A stretch of 64,000 bases of DNA from Algimonas porphyrae. GTDB lineage: Bacteria; Pseudomonadota; Alphaproteobacteria; Caulobacterales; Maricaulaceae. Below, one piece after another: positions 1-10,495 of the stretch. Made by a program: the position numbers and the translations under genes. The stretch is taken from contig NZ_CP163424.1 of assembly GCF_041429795.1 (NCBI RefSeq), positions 124,001 through 188,000 of the forward strand, in the 5' to 3' direction. Within the stretch, counting starts at the first letter, position 1. Each line of letters opens with the position of its first letter. The notes below the pieces were generated by a model that worked only from the letters and a program-made list of their open reading frames with translations, was not told the origin of the DNA and made no database searches.

Positions 1-1
1 C

Positions 2-646
2 GATCTTGAGAACTCTGACAATCTTGATCTCGCAAGATTGCTTGATGATTTGCGCCGCTATTCCAGAATGGCGGACAGCGCGGATGCACGCGACGCCGGA
101 ATGGCGGAATCTCTGCTCCAGGATTCCCAGACCACATCTTCGAAAGGTGCCGTCTTCTGGGCGCATAATGGTCACGTTTTCACCGGACCGATGCGTTATA
201 TGTATTCCCAAGAGGTCGCAGCCGGCGGACGGTTGAAGGCCGCTTTAGGCGATGACTATTACGCTTTGGGTTTCGTTTTCGGTTCCGGCCGTTTTTCAGC
301 GCTTGTGAATGACCCGGAAACGGGATGGCAATTCCATTGTTACACGGTCTCGGATCCTGTTGCAGGCACATTGGCTGAACCCTTCCTGGCGGCCGGGCTC
401 GAAACGGCCTTTCTGGACTTGAACGCCCCAGCGCTTCCCGAACAGGATTTGAAGTGGCTCAGCCAGCCATACCCCCAAAGGGGTTGGGGCGGCTACAATG
501 TGGGAGACGATCCAGATAGCTCGTCCCGGAATCTTGAAAGCCTGGTAACGACTGTTCCTATGTCTGACTTTGACGGTCTCGTCTTCATCCGATCGACGTC
601 AGAAACACATCCGCATGGCAAGCGTTTAGAGTGTCAAAACGGATAG
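2..646 (+). CDS. Erythromycin esterase family protein, 3' part
   Basis: C-terminal part of a protein resembling the erythromycin esterase (EreA/EreB-like) hydrolase family. The frame is open to the left window edge, so the true start lies outside. Family-like signatures are the near-start RMADSADARDAGMAESL region followed by a VFWAHNGHV strand-loop, then a glycine-rich G-LKAALGDDYYALGFVFG-G segment, which in this family surrounds catalytic His/Glu residues. Members hydrolyse macrolide lactones in a few cases; most chromosomal homologues have unknown substrates, so a resistance role must not be assumed. It converges on the redoxin gene and is separated from it by a terminator hairpin. About 215 residues are visible. 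Confidence is good for the family, low for substrate. Confidence 0.72.
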   Translation, partial: DLENSDNLDLARLLDDLRRYSRMADSADARDAGMAESLLQDSQTTSSKGAVFWAHNGHVFTGPMRYMYSQEVAAGGRLKAALGDDYYALGFVFGSGRFSALVNDPETGWQFHCYTVSDPVAGTLAEPFLAAGLETAFLDLNAPALPEQDLKWLSQPYPQRGWGGYNVGDDPDSSSRNLESLVTTVPMSDFDGLVFIRSTSETHPHGKRLECQNG

Positions 647-666
647 TCTTTTTCGAACGCCTCATG

Positions 667-694
667 AAAAAGCCCGCCGCAAGGCGGGCTTTCT
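667..694. terminator. Bidirectional rho-independent terminator
   Basis: A perfect inverted repeat, AAAGCCCGCC (669-678) and GGCGGGCTTT (683-692) with a GCAA tetraloop, is flanked by A-rich sequence on one side and T residues on the other. It lies between the convergent esterase-like and redoxin genes, so it can stop transcription from both sides. Confidence 0.9.
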
Positions 695-714
695 GGTTTC
701 AGAGCGCCTGAGCT

Positions 715-1323
715 TTACGAGGCGTATTTGACCGAGCAGCCATAAGGCTGCGTGTCGCTCATCGCGACCGCTTCGCCCGCATCGAGATTGGCCAGCGCGG
801 CCCGGACATAATTGGTCGCACCGTCGACCGTCGCCGGGTTGGATGAACTATTGTCATCGATCGCGCCCTGATAGACCAGCGTCTGGTCCTCATCGATAAT
901 ATACATGTGCGGCGTCGTGCGCGCCGCGAAGGCCTGACCCATATCGCCCGCTTCGTCCAGGATCACGGCTGTCGATGCGACGTCATAGGCGGCTTTCCAC
1001 TGGGCGACCTGAACATTGTCCTTATGGCCCTGCTTGCCGGGGGCCGAGCTGATCACCGAGAGCCAGACCGTATCACCGTCCGCAGTCGCTTCGCGCTGCA
1101 GGTCCTGCATATTGTCGGTCTTGTAGTGTTTCTTGACGTAGGGGCAGCCTTCATTCGTCCACTCCAGGATCACGCGCTGTCCGGCAAAGTCGGAGAGATT
1201 ATGGGTCACGCCCTCGCTATCGACGACGCTCATGTCGGAGACGGTCGACCCGGTCGCGATCTTGGCAAAAGCGGGCGTTGCAAGCGCCAGAGTGGCGGCG
1301 GTGGCATAGGCAAGAAGTTTCAT
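715..1323 (-). CDS. Periplasmic redoxin (peroxiredoxin/thioredoxin fold)
   Basis: A 202-residue exported thioredoxin-fold protein. Residues 1-20 form a signal peptide ending in ATPAFA. The active-site region reads EWTNEGCPYVKKHY, with Cys60 as the likely reactive cysteine, and a second conserved-looking cysteine (Cys196) sits in the C-terminal YGCSVKY motif. The single N-terminal Cys followed by Pro, rather than a CxxC pair, is closer to peroxiredoxin-like redoxins than to classical thioredoxin. It starts 56 bases after the stop of the ScsB/DsbD-like gene in the same direction, so an operon is likely. By analogy with the Caulobacter ScsB system, where a periplasmic peroxiredoxin (PprX) is kept reduced by ScsB, this may be the substrate of its neighbour; that link is inference. 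Confidence 0.85.
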   Translation of the reverse strand: MKLLAYATAATLALATPAFAKIATGSTVSDMSVVDSEGVTHNLSDFAGQRVILEWTNEGCPYVKKHYKTDNMQDLQREATADGDTVWLSVISSAPGKQGHKDNVQVAQWKAAYDVASTAVILDEAGDMGQAFAARTTPHMYIIDEDQTLVYQGAIDDNSSSNPATVDGATNYVRAALANLDAGEAVAMSDTQPYGCSVKYAS

Positions 1324-1379
1324 GATTACGCTCCAATTATCACTGGCAGGCCCGTTCTTTCGCCCGGGCCGAACCGCTG

Positions 1380-3476
1380 TCAGCTCCCCTTTAGGGTTTT
1401 CACTACCAGATCGGTCGTCAGAATTTGAGGCAGAACTTCAGCCCTCACGGAATTGTCACCGGCGGGATAATAGAGATAGAGCGGCACGCCCGCCCGGCCA
1501 TAGGCTTCCAGTTCGCGCGCAATCGCGTCGTTCCTGTTGGTCCAGTCGGCGATCAGAAACGCCGTATCCGTATCGATGAACGCCTGCTTCACCGTATTGG
1601 TTTTCAAGACCAGACGCTCGTTTACCTTGCAGGTCACGCACCAGTCCGCCGTGAAATCGACAAAGACAGCACGCCCATCTGCACGCAGTTCGGCCACGCG
1701 GTCCGGGCTCCACACATCCGTGGCTAGATTAATGGAGGCGGCACCGGACGCGCTGGCCGGGACTGTCCGCGCGGTAAAGGGTAGCGCCACAGCCAGTACG
1801 ATCGCGGCCACGCCGAGCAGTTTCCAGATGCCACGCCGCTGGATCAGCCAGACCGCCAAGGCGAAGCTGAGCATCGCCATCAGCACCAGCACCAACCCGT
1901 CAATACCGGCCTGATTGCCGACGACCCAGACCAGCCATATGGCCGCTGCGAACATCGGAAAGGCCAGCACTTCGCGCAGTCGCACCATCCATGGCCCCGG
2001 CTTGGGCAGCTTCATCAGCAGCCCGGGGGCGTAGGCCAGCAGGACGAAGGGGGCCGCAAAACCCGCGGCAAGCGCCATGAAGACGATGAAGGTGATAAAG
2101 GCGGGCTGCGCCAGCGCATAGCCGATGGCACTGGCCATGAGCGGTGCCGTACAGGGCGTCGCAACCAGCACGGCCAGTGCGCCCGTAAAGAAGGAGCCCG
2201 TCAACCCGCCGCGCCCGGCCAGAGTTGCGCCTGCACCCTGATAGGAGCCGCCAGCGATGTCATAGGCGCCGATCAGGTTAAGCCCGACGGCAAATAGCAG
2301 CAAGGCGATCAATCCGACGACGACCGGGTTCTGGAGCTGGAAGCCCCATCCCAGCGCCGCGCCTGTCGCCTTGACGATCAGGAGGGCGATGACGAGCAGC
2401 GCGAAGGTCGCAAAGACCCCGAGCGCATAGGCCCAGGCCTCGCGCCGGGCGATGCTGCGTTCCGCATGAGCGGATTTGGCGAGACTGAGCGCTTTCAGAG
2501 AGATCACCGGGAACACGCAGGGCATGAGGTTCAGGATCAACCCGCCGATAAAGGCCCCGATAAGCGCACTGATCAGCCCAATCGATCCCGCCCCGTCCGG
2601 CGCTGGCCGGGATGCGTCAAGGCCGATCGCGAGCGGTGCGCCCGTCGAGACGGTGACGATCCGGCCGGTTCGCTCACCGTCCAAATCGAAGCTCAGCAAT
2701 CCCTGCTGCGGCGTGTCGAAGCCCTCGCCCCAGCCGAAGCTCGCCGTCGTGTCGATCTGCAGACCGTCCGACCCGATCGTGACGGTTTGAGGGTCGGAAT
2801 GAGCCAGCAGCGTATTGTCATAGGGAAAGAAATAGGCGTCTGCGAAATTGCCATCCGCCACAGTAGACGGCAGATCGGCAAATTGCAGGGACAGCGCCCC
2901 GTCATCGGCCTGCATGGATACACGAATATCGATGGCGGCGGGTGCCCGGTTGATGGCTTCCGCAATCTCCGCCGCATTGGCGTCGTTCAGCTCGGCTTCG
3001 CCTGACACCTGCAAGATCAGACGCAACGTCCCCTCTTCGGGAATGCAGATATCCTTGCAGACCAGATAATAGACATCGGCCTGAATTTCGAGAACCGATC
3101 CGATCGGCGCATTGTCTGCGACTGTGAAATCGACCGGAAAGAGCGGCGCACCTTCGAAGCCGTAATTGATAATCGGACCTGTCGGGATCGGATAGGGCAG
3201 TGGCCAGACGATCTCGCCCGCGCTTAAAACGTCCGGCAGGACCCAGCTGATCTGGACCGGCTCGCCACTATCTCCCGGATTGCGCCAATAGGTATGCCAC
3301 TTTTCATCCAGCGTCGTCTTCAGCGCGATCTGGAAGGTCTGTCCCGGCGCGACGGTGTAATGGGAGGATAGCAGGGAGGCTTCGACCTTGCCCGTATCGA
3401 CAGGTAGCGAAGTGGTCGCGAAAGCGCTTGTCGCGGCGGAAAGCCACATTAGTAGCGTGAGAAAGACGGTGCGCAT
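1380..3476 (-). CDS. ScsB/DsbD-family transmembrane thiol reductase
   Basis: A 698-residue membrane protein that moves electrons from cytoplasmic thioredoxin to periplasmic thiols. Order of domains: signal peptide (1-20); periplasmic immunoglobulin-like alpha domain with a Cys140-x3-Cys144 pair (LVCKDICIPEEG); a central membrane domain of about eight helices (roughly 297-565) with one Cys in each half (Cys320 in NLMPCVFPVISL, Cys442 in VATPCTAPL); and a C-terminal thioredoxin-like gamma domain with Cys613-Val-Thr-Cys616 (DWCVTCK). All three cysteine pairs needed for the relay are present. The C-x3-C spacing in the alpha domain is typical of ScsB-type proteins rather than E. coli DsbD. It is the first gene of a two-gene unit with the redoxin downstream. 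Confidence 0.9.
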   Translation of the reverse strand: MRTVFLTLLMWLSAATSAFATTSLPVDTGKVEASLLSSHYTVAPGQTFQIALKTTLDEKWHTYWRNPGDSGEPVQISWVLPDVLSAGEIVWPLPYPIPTGPIINYGFEGAPLFPVDFTVADNAPIGSVLEIQADVYYLVCKDICIPEEGTLRLILQVSGEAELNDANAAEIAEAINRAPAAIDIRVSMQADDGALSLQFADLPSTVADGNFADAYFFPYDNTLLAHSDPQTVTIGSDGLQIDTTASFGWGEGFDTPQQGLLSFDLDGERTGRIVTVSTGAPLAIGLDASRPAPDGAGSIGLISALIGAFIGGLILNLMPCVFPVISLKALSLAKSAHAERSIARREAWAYALGVFATFALLVIALLIVKATGAALGWGFQLQNPVVVGLIALLLFAVGLNLIGAYDIAGGSYQGAGATLAGRGGLTGSFFTGALAVLVATPCTAPLMASAIGYALAQPAFITFIVFMALAAGFAAPFVLLAYAPGLLMKLPKPGPWMVRLREVLAFPMFAAAIWLVWVVGNQAGIDGLVLVLMAMLSFALAVWLIQRRGIWKLLGVAAIVLAVALPFTARTVPASASGAASINLATDVWSPDRVAELRADGRAVFVDFTADWCVTCKVNERLVLKTNTVKQAFIDTDTAFLIADWTNRNDAIARELEAYGRAGVPLYLYYPAGDNSVRAEVLPQILTTDLVVKTLKGS

Positions 3477-3654
3477 GGCTGGCTCTATAGGGTTGGAACC
3501 CCGATAAATCGATATGGGATGTCCGACGCTGCGCTCACTTTATCGTCAAAAATCAAGACTGTTTCGGACGTTTGAAGTCTGAACTTGCAGTTTATCGTTG
3601 CGAAACTGCCGTTCCCTCTATTTAGTGCAAGTCATTGAGTGGGGAGCATATACA

Positions 3655-4086
3655 ATGAGCGATACAATTCTCGGCGCGCTTTATCAGCTGACGCGGTTGC
3701 AAGTGATGACGGCATCGGACCCGACAGTCTTTGGGACCAATCACCAAGCTTATATTTATGGATGGCAGAATGGTGTCTATCCGGCACTGAATGACACGAT
3801 GAATTTTCACAAGCCGTTTGCAGCCATCTTCGATGTCTCGGCGGAACAGACTCTGGCTGTGTCTTCTTATATACAAAACAAGAAACTAGCGGGGATCACG
3901 ATTGCATTTGGCGATCTTGAAAACCACTTTTGCCAGAAAAAGGATGGAGATGCGATGCAACCGCTCAGTCGCGGTCATCTGATCGCGACTTGCCGCTATT
4001 TGAAGCTGACAACCATCTTCCCAGCTATCCACTGGACACGTTTGGTAGAGGACTATCCGCCGGACGTGAAAGTGATCGCGAACTGA
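3655..4086 (+). CDS. Hypothetical protein
   Basis: A 143-residue protein that I do not recognise. The ATG at 3655 is preferred to the frame opening 57 bases upstream because GGGGAG precedes it at a suitable distance. No signal peptide or membrane segment is visible; the sequence is rich in aromatic and His residues (for example TNHQAYIYGWQNGVYP). It is visibly A+T-richer than its neighbours, stands alone between two minus-strand transcription units, and its stop lies four bases from the purH stop. Both features suggest an orphan accessory gene. Confidence 0.7.
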   Translation: MSDTILGALYQLTRLQVMTASDPTVFGTNHQAYIYGWQNGVYPALNDTMNFHKPFAAIFDVSAEQTLAVSSYIQNKKLAGITIAFGDLENHFCQKKDGDAMQPLSRGHLIATCRYLKLTTIFPAIHWTRLVEDYPPDVKVIAN

Positions 4087-4090
4087 GAAC

Positions 4091-5725
4091 CTAATGCCGG
4101 AAATGACGCATTCCGGTAAAGACCATAGCCAGGCCAGCAGCGTCGGCAGCGTCGATCACCTCCTGATCGCGAATGGAGCCGCCCGGCTGTATGACGGATG
4201 TCGCGCCCGCCTTGGCAGCCGCGAGCATGCCGTCCGCGAAGGGGAAGAAGGCATCGGAACTGACCGCTGATCCGACCGTTTTCGGCTGATCCCAACCTGC
4301 CGCCTCCATCGCATCCTCCGCCTTGCCCGCAGCAATGCGGGCGGCATCAATCCGGCTCATCTGGCCTGCACCGATCCCGGCGGTTGCGCCGTCCTTGACA
4401 TAGACGATGGCGTTGGACTTGACGTGCTTGGCCACTTTCCACGCCATTCTCAGATCGGCCATTTCGATGTCGCTCGGTGCGCGCTTGGTCACGACCTTCA
4501 GATCCGTCTCGGCCACATGGCCATTGTCGCGATCCTGGACCAGCACGCCGCCCGCCACATTGCGGTAGGTGAGCGAGCCGGCCTTGGGATCCGGCAGATC
4601 ACCGGCAATCAGCAGGCGTAAATTCTTCTTCTTTTTGAACACGGCAATGGCATCGTCGGTCGCAGCCGGAGCGATCACGACTTCGGTAAAGACCTTGACA
4701 ATTTCCGTCGCCGTCTCTGCGTCCAGCAGACCATTCAGCGCGACAATGCCGCCAAATGCGCTGACCGGATCGCAGGCGAGCGCGGCGCGGTAGGCGGACA
4801 CGAAATCGTCCCCGGTCGCCACCCCGCACGGATTGGCGTGCTTGATGATGGCGACTGTCGGCTTGGCGCCATTTCGGGCGTCGCCGAACTCCGCGACCAG
4901 CTCATAGGCCGCATCCGTATCATTGATATTATTGTAAGACAGCGCCTTGCCCTGCAATTGCTCGGCTGTCGCCACGCCGGGCCGGTCCGACCCGTCTGCA
5001 TAGAAAGCCGCTGTCTGATGCGGGTTTTCGCCGTAGCGCAAAGATTGGCGCAAAGACCCGCCCTGTATCCGGTAATCCGGGGCCATATCGCCGCGAATAT
5101 CAGCGAAGTAATTGCTGATTGCCGCATCATAATGAGCGGTGCGGGCGAAGGCTTTATGCGCCAACTTCTGACGCAGCGTGCCCGATGTCAGCCCGTCATG
5201 CTCGCGCAGCTCGGCAAGCACCGCATCGACATCGTCCGCGTCGACACAGACGGCGACATGGGCGTGGTTCTTCGCCCCCGCCCGGATCATGGCCGGACCG
5301 CCAATATCGATATTCTCGATGCAAGTTTCATAGTCCGCACCGGACGACACTGCCTGTTCGAACGGGTAGAGATTGACGATCAGCAGATCGATCGGCGCGA
5401 TATTGTGAGCGCTCATGGCCGCGACATGGCTCGGCAGATCACGCTCGCCCAGCAGGCCGCCATGCACCGCCGGATGTAGCGTCTTGACCCGGCCATCCAT
5501 CATTTCCGGAAAGCCCGTCAAGTCAGCGACGTCGGAGACGGGCATGCCCGCCTCGGCAATGGCGCGCTTCGTCCCGCCCGTACTGATCAGTTCGACACCA
5601 AGATCTGCGAGCGCGCGGGCCTGATCGATCAGGCGCGACTTGTCGGACACACTTAAAAGCGCGCGCGCCACAGGGCGCATCCGGTCGGGGTCGAACGGTG
5701 TCAGATCGGGATTGGGGCTCGGCAT
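4091..5725 (-). CDS. purH: Bifunctional AICAR transformylase / IMP cyclohydrolase
   Basis: Catalyses the last two steps of IMP synthesis: formylation of AICAR with 10-formyl-THF and ring closure to IMP, in the cytosol. The N-terminal MGS-like cyclohydrolase domain starts at [13 protein letters not shown] and carries the STGGTKR motif; the C-terminal transformylase domain carries the [11 protein letters not shown] motif and closes with the family-typical GMRHFRH end. With the ATG at 5725 it is 544 residues, close to the usual family length of about 520-530; a GTG at 5773 and an ATG at 5680 are alternatives, and none has a strong ribosome-binding site. The dehydratase and heparinase-like genes lie upstream in the same direction, an arrangement common in alphaproteobacteria. 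Confidence 0.97.
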   Translation of the reverse strand: MPSPNPDLTPFDPDRMRPVARALLSVSDKSRLIDQARALADLGVELISTGGTKRAIAEAGMPVSDVADLTGFPEMMDGRVKTLHPAVHGGLLGERDLPSHVAAMSAHNIAPIDLLIVNLYPFEQAVSSGADYETCIENIDIGGPAMIRAGAKNHAHVAVCVDADDVDAVLAELREHDGLTSGTLRQKLAHKAFARTAHYDAAISNYFADIRGDMAPDYRIQGGSLRQSLRYGENPHQTAAFYADGSDRPGVATAEQLQGKALSYNNINDTDAAYELVAEFGDARNGAKPTVAIIKHANPCGVATGDDFVSAYRAALACDPVSAFGGIVALNGLLDAETATEIVKVFTEVVIAPAATDDAIAVFKKKKNLRLLIAGDLPDPKAGSLTYRNVAGGVLVQDRDNGHVAETDLKVVTKRAPSDIEMADLRMAWKVAKHVKSNAIVYVKDGATAGIGAGQMSRIDAARIAAGKAEDAMEAAGWDQPKTVGSAVSSDAFFPFADGMLAAAKAGATSVIQPGGSIRDQEVIDAADAAGLAMVFTGMRHFRH

Positions 5726-5807
5726 GGGGCGGTCCGGGATAGCTGCGGGTCGGGACGCTGCGCGCGCTATCACGCAGCGCGCCCGGATGCCAGATCGCAG
5801 ACCGTCT

Positions 5808-7814
5808 TTAATGTGAAGAGGAGTCGCTGGCAGACGGACGGACGGGCGGCATATTCGTCAGGTTAGGCATGTCGTGCATGACCGGCAGGCCGTTCAGCGT
5901 ATCGCGCGGGACATAACCCTGCAGCAGATTATTAAGCGCCTTGCGGATCTGTGCGCGGTCCCGTCGCTCGATCGCGGACAGCAACTGATCGACCGCCCCC
6001 GTAATGGCTTCGGGATTGACGACGCAGGCATCGAACTGACTGACGCCGGAAATGATGGTCGGTGTCAGCATCTCCTCATTATGGGTCAGTCGCTCGGACA
6101 GTTTCTCGCCCGGGCGCAGGCCCGTCACGCAGATTTCTATATCCTCGTCCGGAATCTTGCCACGCAGCCGGATCAGATTGCGGGCCAGTTCGGCGATATT
6201 GACAGGTTCGCCCATTTCCAGAACGAAAATGTGGGATGAGCCCGCGTCCTGTTGTGCATTGAGAGCCGCTGCCTGCAGGACCAGCGAAGACGCTTCCTGC
6301 ACGGTCATGAAATACCGGTTCATATCTTCATGGGTAACCGTGACGGGTCCGCCCTCGGCGATCTGCTGTTCGAACAGATTGACCACCGATCCTGTCGAAG
6401 CCAGCACGTTGCCGAAGCGTACAGCCGAGGCGTGCAGGGTCGGGATCTGGCTTTGTCGGGCCAAGGTCAGCAGCTCCACGATCCGCTTGGACGCACCCAT
6501 TACATTCACGGGGTCGACCGCCTTGTCCGTCGAGATCAGAACAAAATGCTCGACCCCATAAATTTCGCACATATCCAGCGTCACATGGGTTCCGAGAACA
6601 TTGGTTCGCAGGGTCTCGACGGGATTGCGCTCGCCGGATGGGACATGTTTCAGGGCTGCCGCATGCAGAACGATTTCCGGACGTTCCACCTCGAAGATTT
6701 CGGACATGCGGCCCCGGTTGCAGACATCGCCCAGATAGGCCCGCCAGGGAACGGGCTGCATATAGGGCGAAACAGGAACAAGACTGCGTTCCAGATTGAA
6801 CAGGTTCAGTTCGCTAATATCCACCAGCGCCAGATGGCTCGGGGCCAGGCGCGCAATCTGCAGGGACAGCTCCGAGCCGATCGAGCCGCCTGCCCCTGTG
6901 ATCAGCACGCGCTTGCCCGAAATCAGCTCCGATACCGGGGTCATGTCGAGCTGGCGCGGGTCACGCCCGATCAGGTCCGCGGCTTCGAATCGGCTGAGTC
7001 CGTCCTGCTTGCCACCCGTTTCGCGCGACAGGGGCGCGCCAACGGCTGAGGCCGTCTGGATCAGCTGTTCGGTCAGATGCCGGTCCGGATGGGAATCGAC
7101 GGATAGCAGGTGGAGTTTTCGGCTCCTGCGCTGGGCCAGTTTGGGATAAATGTCGACCAGATCATCCGGCGATCCGAGGATCGGAACAGAGCGGATCGAG
7201 CGTCCGGCATATTGCCCCGACGTTTCGATCAGGCCGATCGGATTAAATCCCTTGGCTTTTTTGCGGCGAGATGTGTCGCGCAGATAATTATACAGGCTTG
7301 ACGCCTGACCGATCAGAATGGCGTCATGCGAGAAATGGGACGGTGAGCGGTAGAGCGCCCGCACGTCACCATTGCGGACCGCCATGACGATCAGGCGGGA
7401 GAGAACAATGCCGAGTCCGAGAAGCGTCCCGGCAATTAATGGCGCCGAACGCGGAAAGTGCAGCCCGCGATCAAACCCGAGAAACATGATCAGCGGCACG
7501 ATCACCATCACGATGACGACACCCAGCAGCAGCCTGCGGAAATCAGCCAGCGAGGTGAACCGCCAGACGGCCCGGTACTGACGCATGAAAGCCCAGACAA
7601 TGACCGTGACGACGCCGGCTATGATAGCGGACCGGTGGTCGATATCAGCCATGATCGGACGATTGATGGAATCGTAACGCCAGCGCACCGCCATCAGCAT
7701 CGCCAACCAGGCCAGCGCACCGTCAAACAGGACCAGCGTTGCGCTGATCAGAGTTCTCACGACCGGGCGATGCCGGGTCGTCTTAGGCAGCGATTTCGAT
7801 GCCGGGCGGATCAT
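5808..7814 (-). CDS. WbpM/CapD-type nucleotide-sugar 4,6-dehydratase, membrane bound
   Basis: A 668-residue polysaccharide biosynthesis protein of the large FlaA1/WbpM/CapD group. Four N-terminal membrane helices (about residues 20-145) precede a linking domain and an extended-SDR domain. The NAD-binding motif GAGGSIGSE lies near residues 307-315, and the family's active-site region STDKAVDP plus MGASKR near 428-444. Homologues convert UDP-GlcNAc to the 4-keto-6-deoxy sugar used in surface glycans; the product here is inferred. The start at 7814 is chosen because its ATG overlaps the heparinase-like stop as ATGA, implying translational coupling; an upstream ATG at 7847 would give a longer overlap. 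It may supply sugars to the glycan cluster at 55-63 kb. Confidence 0.9.
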   Translation of the reverse strand: MIRPASKSLPKTTRHRPVVRTLISATLVLFDGALAWLAMLMAVRWRYDSINRPIMADIDHRSAIIAGVVTVIVWAFMRQYRAVWRFTSLADFRRLLLGVVIVMVIVPLIMFLGFDRGLHFPRSAPLIAGTLLGLGIVLSRLIVMAVRNGDVRALYRSPSHFSHDAILIGQASSLYNYLRDTSRRKKAKGFNPIGLIETSGQYAGRSIRSVPILGSPDDLVDIYPKLAQRRSRKLHLLSVDSHPDRHLTEQLIQTASAVGAPLSRETGGKQDGLSRFEAADLIGRDPRQLDMTPVSELISGKRVLITGAGGSIGSELSLQIARLAPSHLALVDISELNLFNLERSLVPVSPYMQPVPWRAYLGDVCNRGRMSEIFEVERPEIVLHAAALKHVPSGERNPVETLRTNVLGTHVTLDMCEIYGVEHFVLISTDKAVDPVNVMGASKRIVELLTLARQSQIPTLHASAVRFGNVLASTGSVVNLFEQQIAEGGPVTVTHEDMNRYFMTVQEASSLVLQAAALNAQQDAGSSHIFVLEMGEPVNIAELARNLIRLRGKIPDEDIEICVTGLRPGEKLSERLTHNEEMLTPTIISGVSQFDACVVNPEAITGAVDQLLSAIERRDRAQIRKALNNLLQGYVPRDTLNGLPVMHDMPNLTNMPPVRPSASDSSSH

Positions 7815-9523
7815 GCGGAACGTCCTTTCAGTCGCCGGAACGACCACCTTATCCGGTTATCGCGACCTTGCCCATCCCCATCTCCAAGAGCCTGACCCAG
7901 AATCACCAGCTGCTGCGACCGGACGGGGCGCGCCGAACCGGCGAGATAGACGCTGGGTTCGACCGCCAGCGGTCCCCCATCCGTCCGGAACCGCCAGCCG
8001 GCGCGACCTTTCTGGACCAGCAGCGCGCTAGACAGGTCCTGCGCCAGACTGACCCGGACATCCGGATGGAAGTGAAAGCGCAGAGCATAAGGTACGCTAT
8101 CGCGTGTGATCGGCGTATCGCCCGCGGGCACGAACAGGCTGTCTTCGCCCCGAATATCGTCGCCATCTTCGCCCACGAACAGGCGGCGGCGATGGACCAG
8201 GCCATGAGCATCCTTATAGCCGTCATGCGCGGTTTCCAGCCAGATACCCGTGCTCTGCTCCTTGCGGCGGGCGCGGACATCGCCCGGGCCGACGGCAATC
8301 GCCGCCCCCAGCGCATCTTCCATAAAACCGCCATCCAGAATTGTGCCGGGCGAGCGACCGGCCAGCGTCAGCGCCGAATGGGCGTCACTGGAACGGACCG
8401 GGCGACGCCAGGACGGGGCTGCGCCGGGATGCCAGCCGCAATTGACCAGCAGACGACCTTCCGTGGTCGAGATTTCCATGGCGAGCGGGCCTAGATGCGC
8501 GTCGAGATCATGCGGGCGGGGCGGAACCCCGTGAGCGTCGACAATGACGACATTCGAGCCGGCTTCGAGCCGATGATAACCGGAATTTGGGCCGTAGGCG
8601 AACGGCTGCGCCGGCAAGCTGGGCGAGGCGGCGCGACCCCGCATCAGGGCATCGATCCGGGCCGGATCACCTTCATGGCCGCCGTGAAATACCGCCATGC
8701 CCCCATCCGTATGACGCAATGTCGCGATCATCGGGATCAGTCGGTCGATTGCGCGATCCAGCGCCCGTGAACCAGCCAGACCTGCCACTTGCAGGACTGC
8801 GTCCGTGCCTAGCAGGCAGGATAGGGCCTCGACCGCCGCCCAAGGTGAGCGACTGATATGACCGCCATCGGCCAAGATCTGTAGATTGATTTCTTCATCC
8901 AACCCGTCCAGTCCGCGCGCCAGATAGGCATCGGGTCGTTCGGCTTGACGGGCCCCGTATATGACCATCGCCGCTTGTCCTCGCAGCGCCGCCAGACCGG
9001 GGGAGAGCCGCGGTAAAGACCGGCGCAGAAAGCGCATCTGTCCGGCATAGCGATCCGACATCTGTCCAGAGCTGTCCGGCACGGCGGACAGCACCCAGCC
9101 CCAGTTCAGCATCCGTTCGGCCAGTAAATCCGGTGCGTGAACGAAACTATTCGGACCGGAAAACGCATCACTCCAGTGACGACACAGCTCAACCGCCTTG
9201 GCGGGGCCATCACTGACGCTAAGCAGGTCAGGCAACCACGAAAATCCATGCAGCCAGGCAGCAAAGCGCTCGGACGGCAATGTGACGGAAAAAGGATGGC
9301 CATGCGCCCCGACATCCAAAGTCTGTCCGGCATAGACCCAGCGGCCCGACAGGATCGCAGCCCCTCTCTCCCGGTGGCCATGCGGCAAAGCGGGTGACAG
9401 GGCGATCAGTTCCGGTGCCCGCCCGCCGCTCGGTCGCGCCGGGCGCAACGCCGTGATTGCGTTTGAAACGGTCTGCGCCGCCCGGACACGCACGGCATCC
9501 GCCAGAGTGATACGGCGCGTCAC
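7811..9523 (-). CDS. Heparinase II/III-like protein
   Basis: A 570-residue protein with the layout of the heparinase II/III superfamily: an N-terminal alpha-helical toroid (about 1-300, including the FAAWLHGFSWLPDLL segment) and a C-terminal beta-sandwich beginning near FAYGPNSGYHRLEAGSNVVIVD. The housekeeping-linked alphaproteobacterial members that sit beside rpe, rsmB and purH have no established substrate; a polysaccharide lyase role is plausible but unproven. No signal peptide is evident, which is odd for a lyase of extracellular polymers. It lies between rpe (87 bases upstream) and the dehydratase gene (ATGA overlap downstream). Confidence 0.88.
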   Translation of the reverse strand: MTRRITLADAVRVRAAQTVSNAITALRPARPSGGRAPELIALSPALPHGHRERGAAILSGRWVYAGQTLDVGAHGHPFSVTLPSERFAAWLHGFSWLPDLLSVSDGPAKAVELCRHWSDAFSGPNSFVHAPDLLAERMLNWGWVLSAVPDSSGQMSDRYAGQMRFLRRSLPRLSPGLAALRGQAAMVIYGARQAERPDAYLARGLDGLDEEINLQILADGGHISRSPWAAVEALSCLLGTDAVLQVAGLAGSRALDRAIDRLIPMIATLRHTDGGMAVFHGGHEGDPARIDALMRGRAASPSLPAQPFAYGPNSGYHRLEAGSNVVIVDAHGVPPRPHDLDAHLGPLAMEISTTEGRLLVNCGWHPGAAPSWRRPVRSSDAHSALTLAGRSPGTILDGGFMEDALGAAIAVGPGDVRARRKEQSTGIWLETAHDGYKDAHGLVHRRRLFVGEDGDDIRGEDSLFVPAGDTPITRDSVPYALRFHFHPDVRVSLAQDLSSALLVQKGRAGWRFRTDGGPLAVEPSVYLAGSARPVRSQQLVILGQALGDGDGQGRDNRIRWSFRRLKGRSA

Positions 9524-9610
9524 GCCGGATACTCCAGGAGGGCCAGATTATTCATCAGGGCGAATGTCTGGATCAGGCGCATGATCGGTGAAGGCGCGGC
9601 GCGCGCTCGC

Positions 9611-10294
9611 TCAGGCCGCAGCCGAAGCGTTAACCGCGGGCGCGGACCGCAATGCCGCGATATTGTCAGACAGGGATCCGGCGCCCTTGAAGACGGCACT
9701 GCCGGCGACCAGCGCCGACGCCCCTGCCGCGATACAGCGCGGGGCCGTTTCGGGATTGACGCCGCCATCGACTTCCAGAACGATGTCACGTCCGGTCGCA
9801 TCGATCATGACGCGTAAGGCTTCGATCTTCACGAGCTGGCTGTCGATGAAGCTCTGCCCGCCAAAGCCGGGATTGACACTCATCACCAGGATCATGTCGA
9901 GCAGATCAATCACGGGTTCGACGACTGATAGAGGCGTCCCGGGGTTGAGGACCAGGCCCGGCTTTGCGCCGAGCGCGCGAATGGTCTGAAGACTGCGATG
10001 TGTATGCGGGCTGGCATCGGGATGAATGGACAGATAGTCAGCCCCCGCCTCGACAAAGGCCTCGAGATAAGGGTCCGCTGGCGCGATCATCAGATGCACG
10101 TCGAATGGTTTGGCAGAATGCGGACGCAGCGCTTTCACGACAGCCGGGCCGATCGTGATGTTCGGGACATAATGACCGTCCATGACATCGACATGGATCA
10201 TGTCGGCACCCGCCCGGTCAACATCGGCCACCGCCTGACCCAGAGCCGCAAAATCAGCCGACAAGATGGACGGGGAAATCAGAACGTCGCTCAC
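9611..10294 (-). CDS. rpe: Ribulose-phosphate 3-epimerase
   Basis: Interconverts D-ribulose 5-phosphate and D-xylulose 5-phosphate in the pentose phosphate pathway. The TIM-barrel signatures are all present: [10 protein letters not shown], the metal-binding [20 protein letters not shown], the [12 protein letters not shown] phosphate-binding region and [10 protein letters not shown]. The start is a GTG at 10294 (reads VSDVLISPS) preceded by an AGAAAGG ribosome-binding site; a longer frame running back to 10411 has no family-like sequence and is rejected. The protein is 227 residues, normal for the family. It is the upstream partner of the heparinase-like gene. Confidence 0.96.
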   Translation of the reverse strand: MSDVLISPSILSADFAALGQAVADVDRAGADMIHVDVMDGHYVPNITIGPAVVKALRPHSAKPFDVHLMIAPADPYLEAFVEAGADYLSIHPDASPHTHRSLQTIRALGAKPGLVLNPGTPLSVVEPVIDLLDMILVMSVNPGFGGQSFIDSQLVKIEALRVMIDATGRDIVLEVDGGVNPETAPRCIAAGASALVAGSAVFKGAGSLSDNIAALRSAPAVNASAAA

Positions 10295-10436
10295 TGGGGG
10301 CCTTTCTCGGGGCGTCTGTCCGGGCTTGATACCGGGCCCGGCAGAGACACCCATCCGTTTGCACATAGTCGTCCGGAGCCGTGACTTAGCAGTGCCTGTG
10401 AGCGACCGCAACGTTGCGAACGGTCAGCGCACAGCA

Positions 10437-10472
10437 AAAGGCCCGATCCGGCTATTGCCGAACCGGGCCTTT
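10437..10472 (-). terminator. Rho-independent terminator
   Basis: AAAGGCCCG (10437-10445) pairs with CGGGCCTTT (10464-10472). It lies 24 bases after the stop of the repeat lipoprotein gene and before rpe, and separates their transcription. Confidence 0.85.
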
Positions 10473-10495
10473 CGAAAGCCAGACTGTCGAACCGC

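Noticed and set aside
2-646. Calling the first gene a macrolide-resistance determinant
   Set aside because: Only the C-terminal part is visible and most chromosomal members of the family have unknown substrates.
10295-10411. Longer start for rpe
   Set aside because: The extra residues are not epimerase-like, while the GTG at 10294 has a ribosome-binding site and the family start.
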